From NCBI GenBank assembly GCA_003602515.1, contig QQSB01000042.1, positions 1 to 52,643 on the forward strand: a stretch of DNA of 52,643 nt, read 5' to 3'. Below are positions 26,369 to 33,684 of the stretch, piece after piece. The position numbers were made by a program, and so were the translations under genes. The notes below the pieces were generated by a model. It ran no database searches. It saw only the letters and a list, made by a program, of their open reading frames with translations, and was not told the origin of the DNA. Source of the stretch: Candidatus Poseidoniales archaeon (GTDB lineage Archaea; Thermoplasmatota; Poseidoniia; Poseidoniales; Thalassarchaeaceae). The number at the start of each line of letters is the position of its first letter. Within the stretch, counting starts at the first letter, position 1.

Positions 26369-28216
26369 TCAGTAGTCCTTGTCTCGCCCCAGCATGGCAG
26401 CACCGAGCAAGGAGGCGCCGGCTACCACGGAAGCGAAGCCAGGAGTGAATCCAGGGGACTCTTTCGAGTCATCTGATTCAGAAACAATGATGGAAACATG
26501 AGCTACTAGATTGGTCGATGCATCATCATCAAGAATCGCTCGCACCATAACCGTCTGATTCCCCTCTATCTGATTTCCTGGCAGGTACTGGAGCCTATCA
26601 ACCAGCATCGTGTGGCTAATGCCAAAATATGAGTCCCCTTCAGAGAAGTCTGGGTGGCTCATCCAGTTATCCCTCATATCCCATGTCCTCCATTGGATTT
26701 CCATTGGCGAACCCTCTATAGAAATAAGGAAAGATTCACCCGGATATAGGTTGATTCGATTTTCTTGTGAGAATTCTGCGAGTATGCTTAGATTGAGATC
26801 TGTATTTAGGCCATAGACGTAGTTGGCGGCCTCAAGTAGTGCAGGCAGACCTTCTACGTGCCCATGGCCATAGACGTTGTTCTGTCTATTCTTCGGGATC
26901 AAATCCTCAGCACATGGCTCATTGGCTAGCATGTAGTGGCATTGTCGATATGTTGATGTCTCTTGCATTATGTTGCGGATATCAAAAGGTGAGAGATCGG
27001 GATTTGCCTGATACATCAGAGCTGCCAGTCCGGCTGCACCGGGCGTAGCCATGCTGGTACCCGAGTACCCTACGTAGCCATCTCCAGAATTGGCCTCAGG
27101 GGCCATTACACTGGATCCTACAAAGGCGATGTTTGGTTTGACCCTTCCTTCTTCGGTGGGCCCTTGGCTAGAGTAAACCGCAATGGAAGTGTCCTTGTCC
27201 AAGGCTCCAACGGTAATCACATCCTCAGCAGAACCGGGAGTGCCAATCTGGGCACTTACTGCTGCGTTTCCAGCGGCGATGAAGAGGGCCACTCCTGACC
27301 TAACCATTTCATTGGCCATCCTGTTCACGCTTTCCTCCTCGCTAGAAGTCCATTCAATCAATCCGAAGCCACCAAGGCTCATGCTAGCTGCTCTGATATT
27401 GAAGTCGTGTCTCTTGTCTACAGTCCATTGCATGCCTGCCATCACCGTTGCAAAGGAGCCCGATCCTCCTTCATCTAGAACCTTGACACCAACTAACTGA
27501 GCCTTTGGTGCCACTCCAACGTATTCGTATGTAGGGGCCCCCGTTCCAGCGGTTATGCCGGCACAGTGAGTCCCGTGACCCTGGTCATCATAGGCCTTCA
27601 CCTCTGTTCCGTTTGTCTTGTCAGGGTTATTCACAGCGTCATAGAAGGCGATTACCTTCGAGTCATTTGACGAATTATCATCATCCAAATCATCGAGCCC
27701 TACATGTTCTGAGTCTATTCCAGTATCAATGATAGAAACTACGCTACCTTCGCCCGTGTAACCGGTTTCCTCCCAGATCATTGGAATTCCATGGACATCA
27801 TTCACATCATTCATTTGGATTGTTAGAATGCCGTCTAATTCGATTAGGACTACGCCGGGCAACTCTGACAATTCTACAATATCTTCTACTGCAACCCTGC
27901 CAGCAATACTATCGATGAGATGATAACGAAACTGGGTCCTGAAGTCTACCTCACGCTCCAACATCTCTTGGTCCTCTGCAGTAGGCTGATGATCGAAATC
28001 TACAATCACGCTAATCGTGTCATTCGCATCTACCCAGTCATGGAGGTCGCTCTCAATTGCAATCCAAATCGCATCATGAATACCATCTCCGTTCAGATCC
28101 ATCGATGTTGAATCCCACCAGTTGGAATCTTCTACCGAATCAGAGATGGCCACTGTCGAAGAGGATAATGGTAGTGAAACCAAGATTGCGAGAATCGCAA
28201 TTGTGACTGGGCGCAT
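26369..28216 (-). CDS. Secreted subtilisin-like protease (S8) with PGF-CTERM-like sorting signal
   Basis: About 615 residues from ATG 28216. A signal peptide (MRPVTIAILAILVSLPLSSS) leads to a prodomain-like region (EVDFRTQFRYHLIDSIAGRV, like an inhibitor I9 fold), then the S8 domain with triad Asp (SIIDTGID, ~159), His (GHGTHCAG, ~212), Ser (SGTSMATPGAAG, ~388) and oxyanion Asn (AAGNAA). A beta-sandwich domain follows. The C-terminus has PGFTPGF, a hydrophobic run and a short charged tail, matching the plan of PGF-CTERM proteins cut and lipid-linked by archaeosortase A; that step is inferred. It is the last gene of the DTD2-proline dehydrogenase-TrhO run (52-base gap). A surface protease for external protein is the likely role. 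Confidence 0.92.
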   Translation of the reverse strand: MRPVTIAILAILVSLPLSSSTVAISDSVEDSNWWDSTSMDLNGDGIHDAIWIAIESDLHDWVDANDTISVIVDFDHQPTAEDQEMLEREVDFRTQFRYHLIDSIAGRVAVEDIVELSELPGVVLIELDGILTIQMNDVNDVHGIPMIWEETGYTGEGSVVSIIDTGIDSEHVGLDDLDDDNSSNDSKVIAFYDAVNNPDKTNGTEVKAYDDQGHGTHCAGITAGTGAPTYEYVGVAPKAQLVGVKVLDEGGSGSFATVMAGMQWTVDKRHDFNIRAASMSLGGFGLIEWTSSEEESVNRMANEMVRSGVALFIAAGNAAVSAQIGTPGSAEDVITVGALDKDTSIAVYSSQGPTEEGRVKPNIAFVGSSVMAPEANSGDGYVGYSGTSMATPGAAGLAALMYQANPDLSPFDIRNIMQETSTYRQCHYMLANEPCAEDLIPKNRQNNVYGHGHVEGLPALLEAANYVYGLNTDLNLSILAEFSQENRINLYPGESFLISIEGSPMEIQWRTWDMRDNWMSHPDFSEGDSYFGISHTMLVDRLQYLPGNQIEGNQTVMVRAILDDDASTNLVAHVSIIVSESDDSKESPGFTPGFASVVAGASLLGAAMLGRDKDY

Positions 28217-28268
28217 GATTCGTTCAGGGAGCGGTCGGACTTGAATCAAACGGTTCCAGGACCATGTT

Positions 28269-29102
28269 CTATACAACTTTACTTATTTCTGCGCAATAAG
28301 GGCAATGCTCTCCAATGACGTATTTTTCCGATTTCTGCTCTTCCAGCGACAATGGTTCACGGCACTTGAAGCACATCTGAATGTCAGTCTCTGTTAGATC
28401 AGAATCTACAGCTACGCGTTGATCGAAGACGAAGCAATCGCCGTCCCAATAGGATCCCCCGCATTCTTTGAAATATCCCAGAATTCCGCCTTCGAGTTGC
28501 TTAACGTCTTCAAATCCGGCATTCATCATCACTGCGGAGGCCTTCTCGCATCTTATTCCTCCAGTACAATACATCACTACAGTCTTAGACTTGTACTCCT
28601 CTGGAATTGATGCGATAGCGTTTGGGAAGTCTCTGAACGAGGAAATCCCTAGTTCAAGGGAACCCTCGAAGGAACCGATTCTGGTCTCATAGTCGTTTCT
28701 AGTATCCAAAACCAATATATCTTCCTTGGCGTCCATCAGGTGTTTGAATTCAATTGGTTTGATATATGGGCCAGTAAATTCGGATGGCTTGATTTCGGAA
28801 TCCCCTAGAGAGATGATCTCATTCTTTCTCTTGACGAGCATGCGACGGAAGGGTTGGTAATCTGTACGACTGAATTTAATTGGGATCCCAGAGAATCTCC
28901 TGTCTGACTCAAGATATTGGATGAATTCGCTCACTGATTCCTCGAATCCGGCTAGAAAGAAGTTTATCCCATTGGGACTCAATAGAATCGTCCCCTTGAG
29001 TCCCAAGTCTGTGCATCTGTTCATGAATGGGTCGCGCAATTCGTCTCGATCATGAAGATCAATAAATCGATATCCAGCTATATTGAATACCTGACCGCTC
29101 AT
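28269..29102 (-). CDS. trhO: tRNA uridine-34 hydroxylase, rhodanese family
   Basis: TrhO (YceA) type protein that hydroxylates U34 in tRNA anticodons, acting prephenate-independently with oxygen. The N-terminal half has the acylphosphatase-like domain ending in RPEG-like loops; here LKGTILLSPNGINFFLAG matches. The rhodanese domain has LDTRNDYETRIGSF and the active-site cysteine in YCTGGIRCEKASA. The C-terminal tail has CFKCREPLS and HCPYC, a zinc-binding ribbon as in family members. Length of 277 aa is slightly below the bacterial proteins. The family is mainly bacterial, so horizontal gain is likely. It lies between the subtilisin and proline dehydrogenase genes on the same strand. Confidence 0.9.
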   Translation of the reverse strand: MSGQVFNIAGYRFIDLHDRDELRDPFMNRCTDLGLKGTILLSPNGINFFLAGFEESVSEFIQYLESDRRFSGIPIKFSRTDYQPFRRMLVKRKNEIISLGDSEIKPSEFTGPYIKPIEFKHLMDAKEDILVLDTRNDYETRIGSFEGSLELGISSFRDFPNAIASIPEEYKSKTVVMYCTGGIRCEKASAVMMNAGFEDVKQLEGGILGYFKECGGSYWDGDCFVFDQRVAVDSDLTETDIQMCFKCREPLSLEEQKSEKYVIGEHCPYCAEISKVV

Positions 29103-29140
29103 GATTCATTGCGAAGAGTTTCAATGTAAGAAACTCTGCA

Positions 29141-30118
29141 TCATCTTCGGTTGGTCCAAGGCATCAATAGCGTCTTAGTAACGTGAACTGCTACCCCAGG
29201 ATTCTCTCGAAGTCTACGCATCCCATACTCATACCATTTCTCCCCATAAGGCAAGTAAATCCTTGTCCTATGTCCTTTCCTAGATAGGTCCCTCCTGATA
29301 TTCCCCCTCACCCCCAATAGGAACTGGAATTCGTAGCCAGGGCCCTTTCCCTTTCTCAGCGGAACTGTAGGGTTGTTTCGGGGGTCTTCTTTGCCAGGAC
29401 CTAGGCCTCTAGTTTCGAGTGAATTTAGAGCATGCTCTATCACTGGAATATCATGCGAGGCTATTGCTGTATAGGAGCCGGAATCCAACATCAGATCGAT
29501 GGCATGATTGGTAGCATCTACGATATCATTGTAGCTAGTGTGTGAGATTTCGGGAGGTTCTAGGTATATCCCCTTGCAAATTCTAAAGTCTGATTTGTTG
29601 CCCAATAGATTGCTCATTTCAGAGATATCATCGGGAGTTCTGAACAACCTACCCTGCAGGACAACTCCGATATTCTCCAGACCCTTATTCTGAATTGAAA
29701 CTGCTGCATTTATTGTAGCCTGTGTAACTCGGTTATCTTCCATATCTAATCTCACGAAGATATCGTTATCCGCCGCTTTCCGAACTATCCGTTCAATATT
29801 GGAGAAAGCCAATTCCTCGTCTATAAGGAGACCAAGTGCGGTTGGCTTGATTGAGATGTTTGCATCGAGTCCGCTATCCACTATCGAGTCGATGACAGAC
29901 TCATACTCATCGATGAACCATAATGACTCGTCGATGGACTTGATCTCTTCCCCCAGAACGTCAATTGTGAAGCATGCGCCCTCTGAAGAAAGTTTCCTCA
30001 TCAATTCAAGAGCCTGATCCAGGCTTTCTCCTGCAGTGTATCTCTTGGCTACCCATCCCACAATGAATCTTGGAGCAAATGGGAGGAAGGTCACGATGGT
30101 TCGGCCGAAGAGACCCAT
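29141..30118 (-). CDS. Proline dehydrogenase
   Basis: FAD-dependent oxidation of proline to pyrroline-5-carboxylate, the first step of proline catabolism, passing electrons to the membrane quinone pool. Beta-alpha barrel features are visible: the DxxGE turn (DVLGEEIKS), SIKPTALG, VRLDMED, LQGRLFRTPDD, RICKGIY, IASHDIP and the final YLPYGEKWYEYGMRRLRENP, the family signature that binds substrate and FAD. Monofunctional, without the aldehyde dehydrogenase part. About 325 aa from ATG 30118 fits family length; a frame to 30190 overlaps dtd2 and lacks similarity. It is 31 bases from the DTD2 gene and in the same run. No pyrroline-5-carboxylate dehydrogenase is in the window. Confidence 0.92.
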   Translation of the reverse strand: MGLFGRTIVTFLPFAPRFIVGWVAKRYTAGESLDQALELMRKLSSEGACFTIDVLGEEIKSIDESLWFIDEYESVIDSIVDSGLDANISIKPTALGLLIDEELAFSNIERIVRKAADNDIFVRLDMEDNRVTQATINAAVSIQNKGLENIGVVLQGRLFRTPDDISEMSNLLGNKSDFRICKGIYLEPPEISHTSYNDIVDATNHAIDLMLDSGSYTAIASHDIPVIEHALNSLETRGLGPGKEDPRNNPTVPLRKGKGPGYEFQFLLGVRGNIRRDLSRKGHRTRIYLPYGEKWYEYGMRRLRENPGVAVHVTKTLLMPWTNRR

Positions 30119-30149
30119 GCTTACCACAGCATGGCTAGAGACTTGACAA

Positions 30150-31091
30150 TTACGGGGAGCAAATTTGCTTTCCTCGAAGAACTGGTACACCGAGTTCTGA
30201 AAGAAGATCCGCCAGTGCGGACCTTTGCCAGCCCTTGAATGACTTACGATCTAAGTGGGCGAAAATGTCACCGCCGGGGAATGCAGCCCTAGTTGATTCC
30301 ACTGCAGTTCGAACAGAGTGGGCCCACGGACCACCGGGCTTGGAGGTGTTATCTACCTGTTCTTCGAAAACAATTGCATAATTCGCCAAGATGTGCCCGA
30401 CCCAGACATTTGATTCTGTTATTACCGCTTTGTGACGAGGCGCATAGTGTCCACCCCCAAGTCCGATCATCACACTCCCTCTGCCGTTCCAGTCCTTCTT
30501 TGAGGGGAATTCGGACATACCTAGGCAAAGGGCAATAGTCTCCGACCACACTCTAGCAGCTCTGACATCTTCCCATTGTTCGGAGCTTGAACCAATCTCT
30601 AGATATAGAGTAGGGGCTTGTAGAACGGGACCATGGTGAGTAGCCTCCAAAGTTAGGTCATACTCCTTTTCCAGGTTTGCTTCCTTGGCAATTCTACACA
30701 TATTTCTAAACAACTCTCCAAACCTGGTAGAAGGTGGTACGGCTGTTCCGGTTATTCCCCCTGAACGGGCCTTTTCTCCGTGTGGGAATTCACCGGGGAC
30801 TCCAATTGCATGGAGAGTCAGTGCAGGAGTCATCGATGCTGAAACGTGTCTTGAGAGGATCAAAACCTCATCTATTTCGGAACCGGTCAGAGATGAGTGT
30901 TCTTCGTCTATCCCATCGGCCCAAATGTGCAAACCATCAATCAGAAGTATTTCGACATCACATCTAGAATGCCTAGTCACCTGGCCATGGTCGAATTCTC
31001 GTGGACTGCCCCAGCCCTCTAAATTGACTAGTTCTGACATCATATTCATTGAAGCCGAATCTTCGGTGGAAGCCAGAAGCAGGGAGACCAT
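30150..31091 (-). CDS. dtdA: D-aminoacyl-tRNA deacylase, DTD2 type
   Basis: Hydrolyses D-amino acids from tRNA, a chiral proofreading enzyme typical of archaea and plants (GEK01/DUF516 family). Recognisable blocks are ILSRHVSASMTPALTLH, GVPGEFPHGE, the LEATHHGP motif, TLYLEIGSSSEQW, and GLGGGHYAPRHKA near the C-terminus. The 313-residue length is a little above the average, with extra N-terminal residues. It is the first gene of the run DTD2, proline dehydrogenase, TrhO, subtilisin. A TATA-like GATTATAG element about 26 bases before the ATG suggests a leaderless message. Confidence 0.9.
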   Translation of the reverse strand: MVSLLLASTEDSASMNMMSELVNLEGWGSPREFDHGQVTRHSRCDVEILLIDGLHIWADGIDEEHSSLTGSEIDEVLILSRHVSASMTPALTLHAIGVPGEFPHGEKARSGGITGTAVPPSTRFGELFRNMCRIAKEANLEKEYDLTLEATHHGPVLQAPTLYLEIGSSSEQWEDVRAARVWSETIALCLGMSEFPSKKDWNGRGSVMIGLGGGHYAPRHKAVITESNVWVGHILANYAIVFEEQVDNTSKPGGPWAHSVRTAVESTRAAFPGGDIFAHLDRKSFKGWQRSALADLLSELGVPVLRGKQICSP

Positions 31092-31113
31092 GCCCCGTGA
31101 GGGAGCTTGTTTC

Positions 31114-31123
31114 TTCTATAATC
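31114..31123 (-). promoter_or_regulatory. TATA-like promoter of the DTD2 gene (leaderless mRNA predicted)
   Basis: Reads GATTATAGAA on the minus strand. It is centred about 26 bases before ATG 31091, so the predicted start of transcription is at or next to the initiation codon. No Shine-Dalgarno is present before this ATG, which agrees. Confidence 0.5.
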
Positions 31124-31156
31124 TCGGGCACTCTTTCAATAGTTGTTCTACTTCCG

Positions 31157-32131
31157 ATGCCTATGGGGGGAATTGCAGGGCGTATTTTATCATGGTACTC
31201 TAAAATTTTGACGAAACCGAACGAAGTCGATTTTGCGCCTGAAAGAATCTCCAGGGGCAGTAATATCCACGTTTTGTTTGGAACTCAAGGGGAATTGGTA
31301 AAAATAAATCGAGAGGGAGATCCATTGGGGCCCGTTGTTACTCCATTTCCAGCACCAATAATCGATGGCTTGATAGTGGAACAAGTATGGATTGGGATTT
31401 GGCTAGATAGAGAGTTTAGGCAGGCTAGAATGGCCGCTCTACCAATCGACAAGGAGTGGGGGGACGGATCCAGTAGAGATCATCTACGCACTGCGATTAA
31501 TTCGCTTAATGGATCTGAAGTAGTACCCTCTAACTCATTGTGGCATCGAGTATTGGACTCAGAGCCGATGAAGATTGGTAAGTCTGGGGAAAACGTAGTT
31601 TTTGCCACTGTTTCGGGCATCTATATGATCAACTCCCAGGCAAATGAGGTTTGGAGGGGCCTTCTACCGAGGTGGCCTTCGATATCCAATATTTCCTCTT
31701 ACGACCAGATAGTCGGCATAGTGGAGTTTTCTGGCGGGATATCGATTTGGTCAAAGGCCGGAGGAGTATCTGTTCTAGATCCCTCAAATGGTCTAGAGAT
31801 ATTCTCCAAAGTAATTGACTTCGGAGACAGCGTTGCCAACGTAATTTTCTCTGATGATGGAGGGTGGTTTGTGATGCTCCACGAGGGTTCAATTGCAATT
31901 ATGGACAAAATCGAGGATGAACATCGAATCTATAGAACCGGAAGCCCAGTATTGGATGCCGAGTTCAGAAATGGTTACTGGAGATGGACTGGTTGGAGGC
32001 AGGACGGTCGCCTATCTAGTTCGGGAATAGAGATTTCCAAAAGAGGAAATGTAGGGGTCGCTATTTTGGATGGGCGTGTATTGGCAAATGATGGGTCTTG
32101 GAGAGAGTGGTCTTTTACTAGTCCGACTTGA
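31157..32131 (+). CDS. Propeller-like hypothetical protein
   Basis: A 324-residue soluble protein with no signal peptide. It reads as repeated beta-strand groups of WD40/PQQ-like propeller type, for instance [59 protein letters not shown] and [19 protein letters not shown], each about 40 residues and containing a Gly-Gly or Asp-Gly turn. Such folds serve as protein interaction platforms. I do not recognise the exact family. ATG 31157 is preferred over the TTG at 31049, which would overlap the divergent DTD2 gene; ATG 31163 is also possible. Its 3' end overlaps the opposing S27ae gene by 14 bases. Confidence 0.6.
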   Translation: MPMGGIAGRILSWYSKILTKPNEVDFAPERISRGSNIHVLFGTQGELVKINREGDPLGPVVTPFPAPIIDGLIVEQVWIGIWLDREFRQARMAALPIDKEWGDGSSRDHLRTAINSLNGSEVVPSNSLWHRVLDSEPMKIGKSGENVVFATVSGIYMINSQANEVWRGLLPRWPSISNISSYDQIVGIVEFSGGISIWSKAGGVSVLDPSNGLEIFSKVIDFGDSVANVIFSDDGGWFVMLHEGSIAIMDKIEDEHRIYRTGSPVLDAEFRNGYWRWTGWRQDGRLSSSGIEISKRGNVGVAILDGRVLANDGSWREWSFTSPT

Positions 32132-32300
32132 CAGTGTATCCGCACTTTCCACATACTTTTCTATCGCTATGCTCCCCCAGGAAGACTCCGGGGCCACATC
32201 CCGGTTGAGGGCAGGGGATTCCCTTTCTAACCAGTTCTCCGTCCACGACTTCATATTTCGATGGCTTTGATTTCTTCCACTTCTCTCCAGATCCGGCCAT
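32118..32300 (-). CDS. rps27ae: 30S ribosomal protein S27ae
   Basis: A 60-residue zinc ribbon ribosomal protein: an N-terminal Lys/Ser stretch, then CPQPGCG and, after a [10 protein letters not shown] spacer, VCGKCGY, the four zinc ligands. It lacks the ubiquitin fusion of eukaryotes, as in all archaea. Its ATG overlaps the stop of rps24e (TGATG). It is the last gene of the rpoE1-spt4-rps24e-rps27ae operon, the standard archaeal order. Confidence 0.93.
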   Translation of the reverse strand: MAGSGEKWKKSKPSKYEVVDGELVRKGIPCPQPGCGPGVFLGEHSDRKVCGKCGYTVKSD

Positions 32301-32668
32301 CAAGCATCACCTTCCTCTTCCGCTTCCTGTGACTCAGGTTCTGAGTCATCGATTTCCGTTTCCTTGGCCTTTTCCTGCTTTGATTCGTTTTCATTCAATG
32401 ACTTATGCCTTTCAATGACGTAGTCGGGCTCAATGGAAGCTGCCTCCGCTGCACCATATATTAGAGCCATTCCTGATGTTCTGGACATGCCAAACCTAGT
32501 GTTGACATTCTTGACGAAGACCAGTTTCTTATCGGCCCCGGGTTCGGCCTTTGCTGCTGCATCGACCATCTGAGATAGTGATGGAGTGGCCTCACCAGAG
32601 TGATTCCACTGGAATGTCAGTTCGACTCTATCAAGCACTGGATTTTCTTTTCTCTCAATAATCTCCAT
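32300..32668 (-). CDS. rps24e: 30S ribosomal protein S24e
   Basis: Small-subunit ribosomal protein of archaea and eukaryotes. The N-terminal [19 protein letters not shown] strand and the [20 protein letters not shown] block, followed by [10 protein letters not shown], are the family signature. At 122 residues it carries a longer than usual acidic Glu/Asp/Ser tail of about 30 residues, likely disordered. It lies 8 bases after spt4 and overlaps rps27ae. Confidence 0.94.
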   Translation of the reverse strand: MEIIERKENPVLDRVELTFQWNHSGEATPSLSQMVDAAAKAEPGADKKLVFVKNVNTRFGMSRTSGMALIYGAAEAASIEPDYVIERHKSLNENESKQEKAKETEIDDSEPESQEAEEEGDA

Positions 32669-32676
32669 ATTAATGC

Positions 32677-32895
32677 CTACCTGATATTTACCTTTAATGC
32701 GTAACTTCCTGGCCTAGCGATCTGCAGCCTCTTGGCTACTTCTGATCTGTCTGGATGCATTATCACTACGAATCCCTGCCAGTCAGTGGTCACTGGTGCG
32801 CTGGGGCAGTAATTACACTGGGGGGGATCAGACTTGTTTTCAGGATCAGGGAGTATCATATTGCACTCCCCGCATGCGAATGGTTGCTTGGCCAT
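32677..32895 (-). CDS. spt4: Transcription elongation factor Spt4 (RNA polymerase subunit E'')
   Basis: A 72-residue zinc protein that pairs with Spt5 and binds the clamp of RNA polymerase to aid elongation. Cysteines of FACGECNMILP and PPQCNYCPS form the zinc ribbon, followed by the TTDWQGFVVIMHPDRSEVA stretch characteristic of the family and a short tail. I start at ATG 32895 with GAGGGG nine bases upstream; ATG 32904 would sit directly on that sequence. It begins one base after the rpoE1 stop. Confidence 0.93.
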   Translation of the reverse strand: MAKQPFACGECNMILPDPENKSDPPQCNYCPSAPVTTDWQGFVVIMHPDRSEVAKRLQIARPGSYALKVNIR

Positions 32896-32896
32896 C

Positions 32897-33445
32897 TTAT
32901 TCATCCCCTCCGACCCAATCAAAAGAGCCGAGTCCGTCCATCTTGCAGTTTAATCCAATCTTACTTGAACGGGGATCATTATGGTTGATTGACTTGGATA
33001 CAATTCTTGATCTGACGAATGACCCCTCTTCCAAATTCCTCCCACTCTGGGAACCTTCTATCCTCTTGACTCCCAAATTAACCTGAACTGGCTCATCAAG
33101 AATCTGGGACTTGTGGAGGAGAGCCTCCATGGGGCCAATCCTCACGAAGGCACCGTACTCCGACACCTCGGAAACCGCTCCATCGACAACCTCATTGTTA
33201 TCCATCGAGAAAACAAGAGCCTTGAATCTGACATTCTGATAAATCGCACCGTCACCGTGGATAATTTTTCCTCGGCCAACTGCCTCATGGTCGAAAGTCA
33301 ATAGTGTGAAGTTCTCATCTTCGTCAAATCTACACTCAAATGCATCATGAGCTAACTCATCTATGTGGTCCTCTAATCTTCTTCCTCTACGTATGTACTC
33401 TGCAGGTATGCGGATAGTTGACTCTCTTGTCTCAAGGGTGTACAT
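32897..33445 (-). CDS. rpoE1: DNA-directed RNA polymerase subunit E' (Rpo7)
   Basis: Rpo7 forms the stalk of archaeal RNA polymerase with Rpo4, and helps open-complex formation and RNA binding. The N-terminal tip domain has IRIPAEYIRRG and the C-terminal S1/OB domain starts at about residue 80, with VVDGAVSEVSEYGAFVRIGPMEALLHKSQI, the usual S1 signature, although my listing of it is limited to its blocks. Length of 182 aa fits. The ATG has a strong GGAGG seven bases upstream (33457-33453). It heads the operon and is preceded by a GC-rich leader that can fold (33461-33540). Confidence 0.95.
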   Translation of the reverse strand: MYTLETRESTIRIPAEYIRRGRRLEDHIDELAHDAFECRFDEDENFTLLTFDHEAVGRGKIIHGDGAIYQNVRFKALVFSMDNNEVVDGAVSEVSEYGAFVRIGPMEALLHKSQILDEPVQVNLGVKRIEGSQSGRNLEEGSFVRSRIVSKSINHNDPRSSKIGLNCKMDGLGSFDWVGGDE

Positions 33446-33460
33446 TCTTTTTCCTCCAAT

Positions 33461-33540
33461 ACGGACCCTTCCCGAAGCCGGACGGAGGTGGGAGTCGCCT
33501 CCCGTCCCTCATCGGCCATGCCTCTGGAGGAGAGGTCCGT
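33461..33540 (-). promoter_or_regulatory. Structured GC-rich 5' leader of the Rpo7-Spt4-S24e-S27ae operon
   Basis: On the minus strand an 80-base element is closed by ACGGACC (33540-33534) and GGTCCGT (33467-33461). Inside are a hairpin CCTCT-CCTCC-AGAGG (33535-33521) and a long hairpin with arms at 33507-33498 and 33488-33480 (9 bp, one bulge). The first hairpin competes with the closing stem for two bases, and its CCTCC loop is complementary to the Shine-Dalgarno GGAGG at 33457-33453. A TATA-like element at 33563-33571 predicts the transcript start close to 33540. It could be a cis-regulatory leader, or on the other strand an independent RNA; I found no match to SRP RNA, 5S or RNase P RNA by eye. 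Confidence 0.45.
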
Positions 33541-33562
33541 TCGACCCGGCGACCGACCCCTC

Positions 33563-33571
33563 CTGTATAAG
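33563..33571 (-). promoter_or_regulatory. TATA-like promoter of the Rpo7 operon
   Basis: CTTATACAG on the minus strand, about 27 bases upstream of the first base of the foldable leader. It is the only TATA-like site in this strand between the two divergent genes. Confidence 0.5.
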
Positions 33572-33614
33572 CGCAACGGATTGTAAGATTTGCCCGGCTA
33601 CTAGGTTTGGCCAA

Positions 33615-33629
33615 CAGACCGTAGGTCTG
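33615..33629 (+). promoter_or_regulatory. 6-bp hairpin in the leader of the 1881-residue surface protein gene
   Basis: CAGACC-GTA-GGTCTG, located 56 bases before ATG 33685. A weak TATA-like TTGTAAGATT stretch lies about 29 bases before it. If this is the promoter, the hairpin is near the 5' end of the message, as in three other leaders of the window. The rest of the 239-base divergent region 33446-33684 contains only this, the Rpo7 leader and the promoters. Confidence 0.35.
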
Positions 33630-33684
33630 AATGTGGGTTTGGTGCGAATGTTCAAGTGGACTCTAGATTGCATATCTGATTCTG

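Noticed and set aside
30119-30190. N-terminal extension of proline dehydrogenase into the DTD2 gene
   Set aside because: The extra residues overlap the conserved DTD2 C-terminus and do not resemble the family.
33461-33540. SRP RNA, 5S rRNA or RNase P RNA at the GC-rich block
   Set aside because: Conserved SRP helix 8, 5S and P4 sequence blocks are not present; the element is only about 80 bases.
33373-33614. Minus-strand frames in the Rpo7 leader region
   Set aside because: They read GC-rich structured leader, overlap the rpoE1 start and have no similarity; the leader reads as RNA structure instead.
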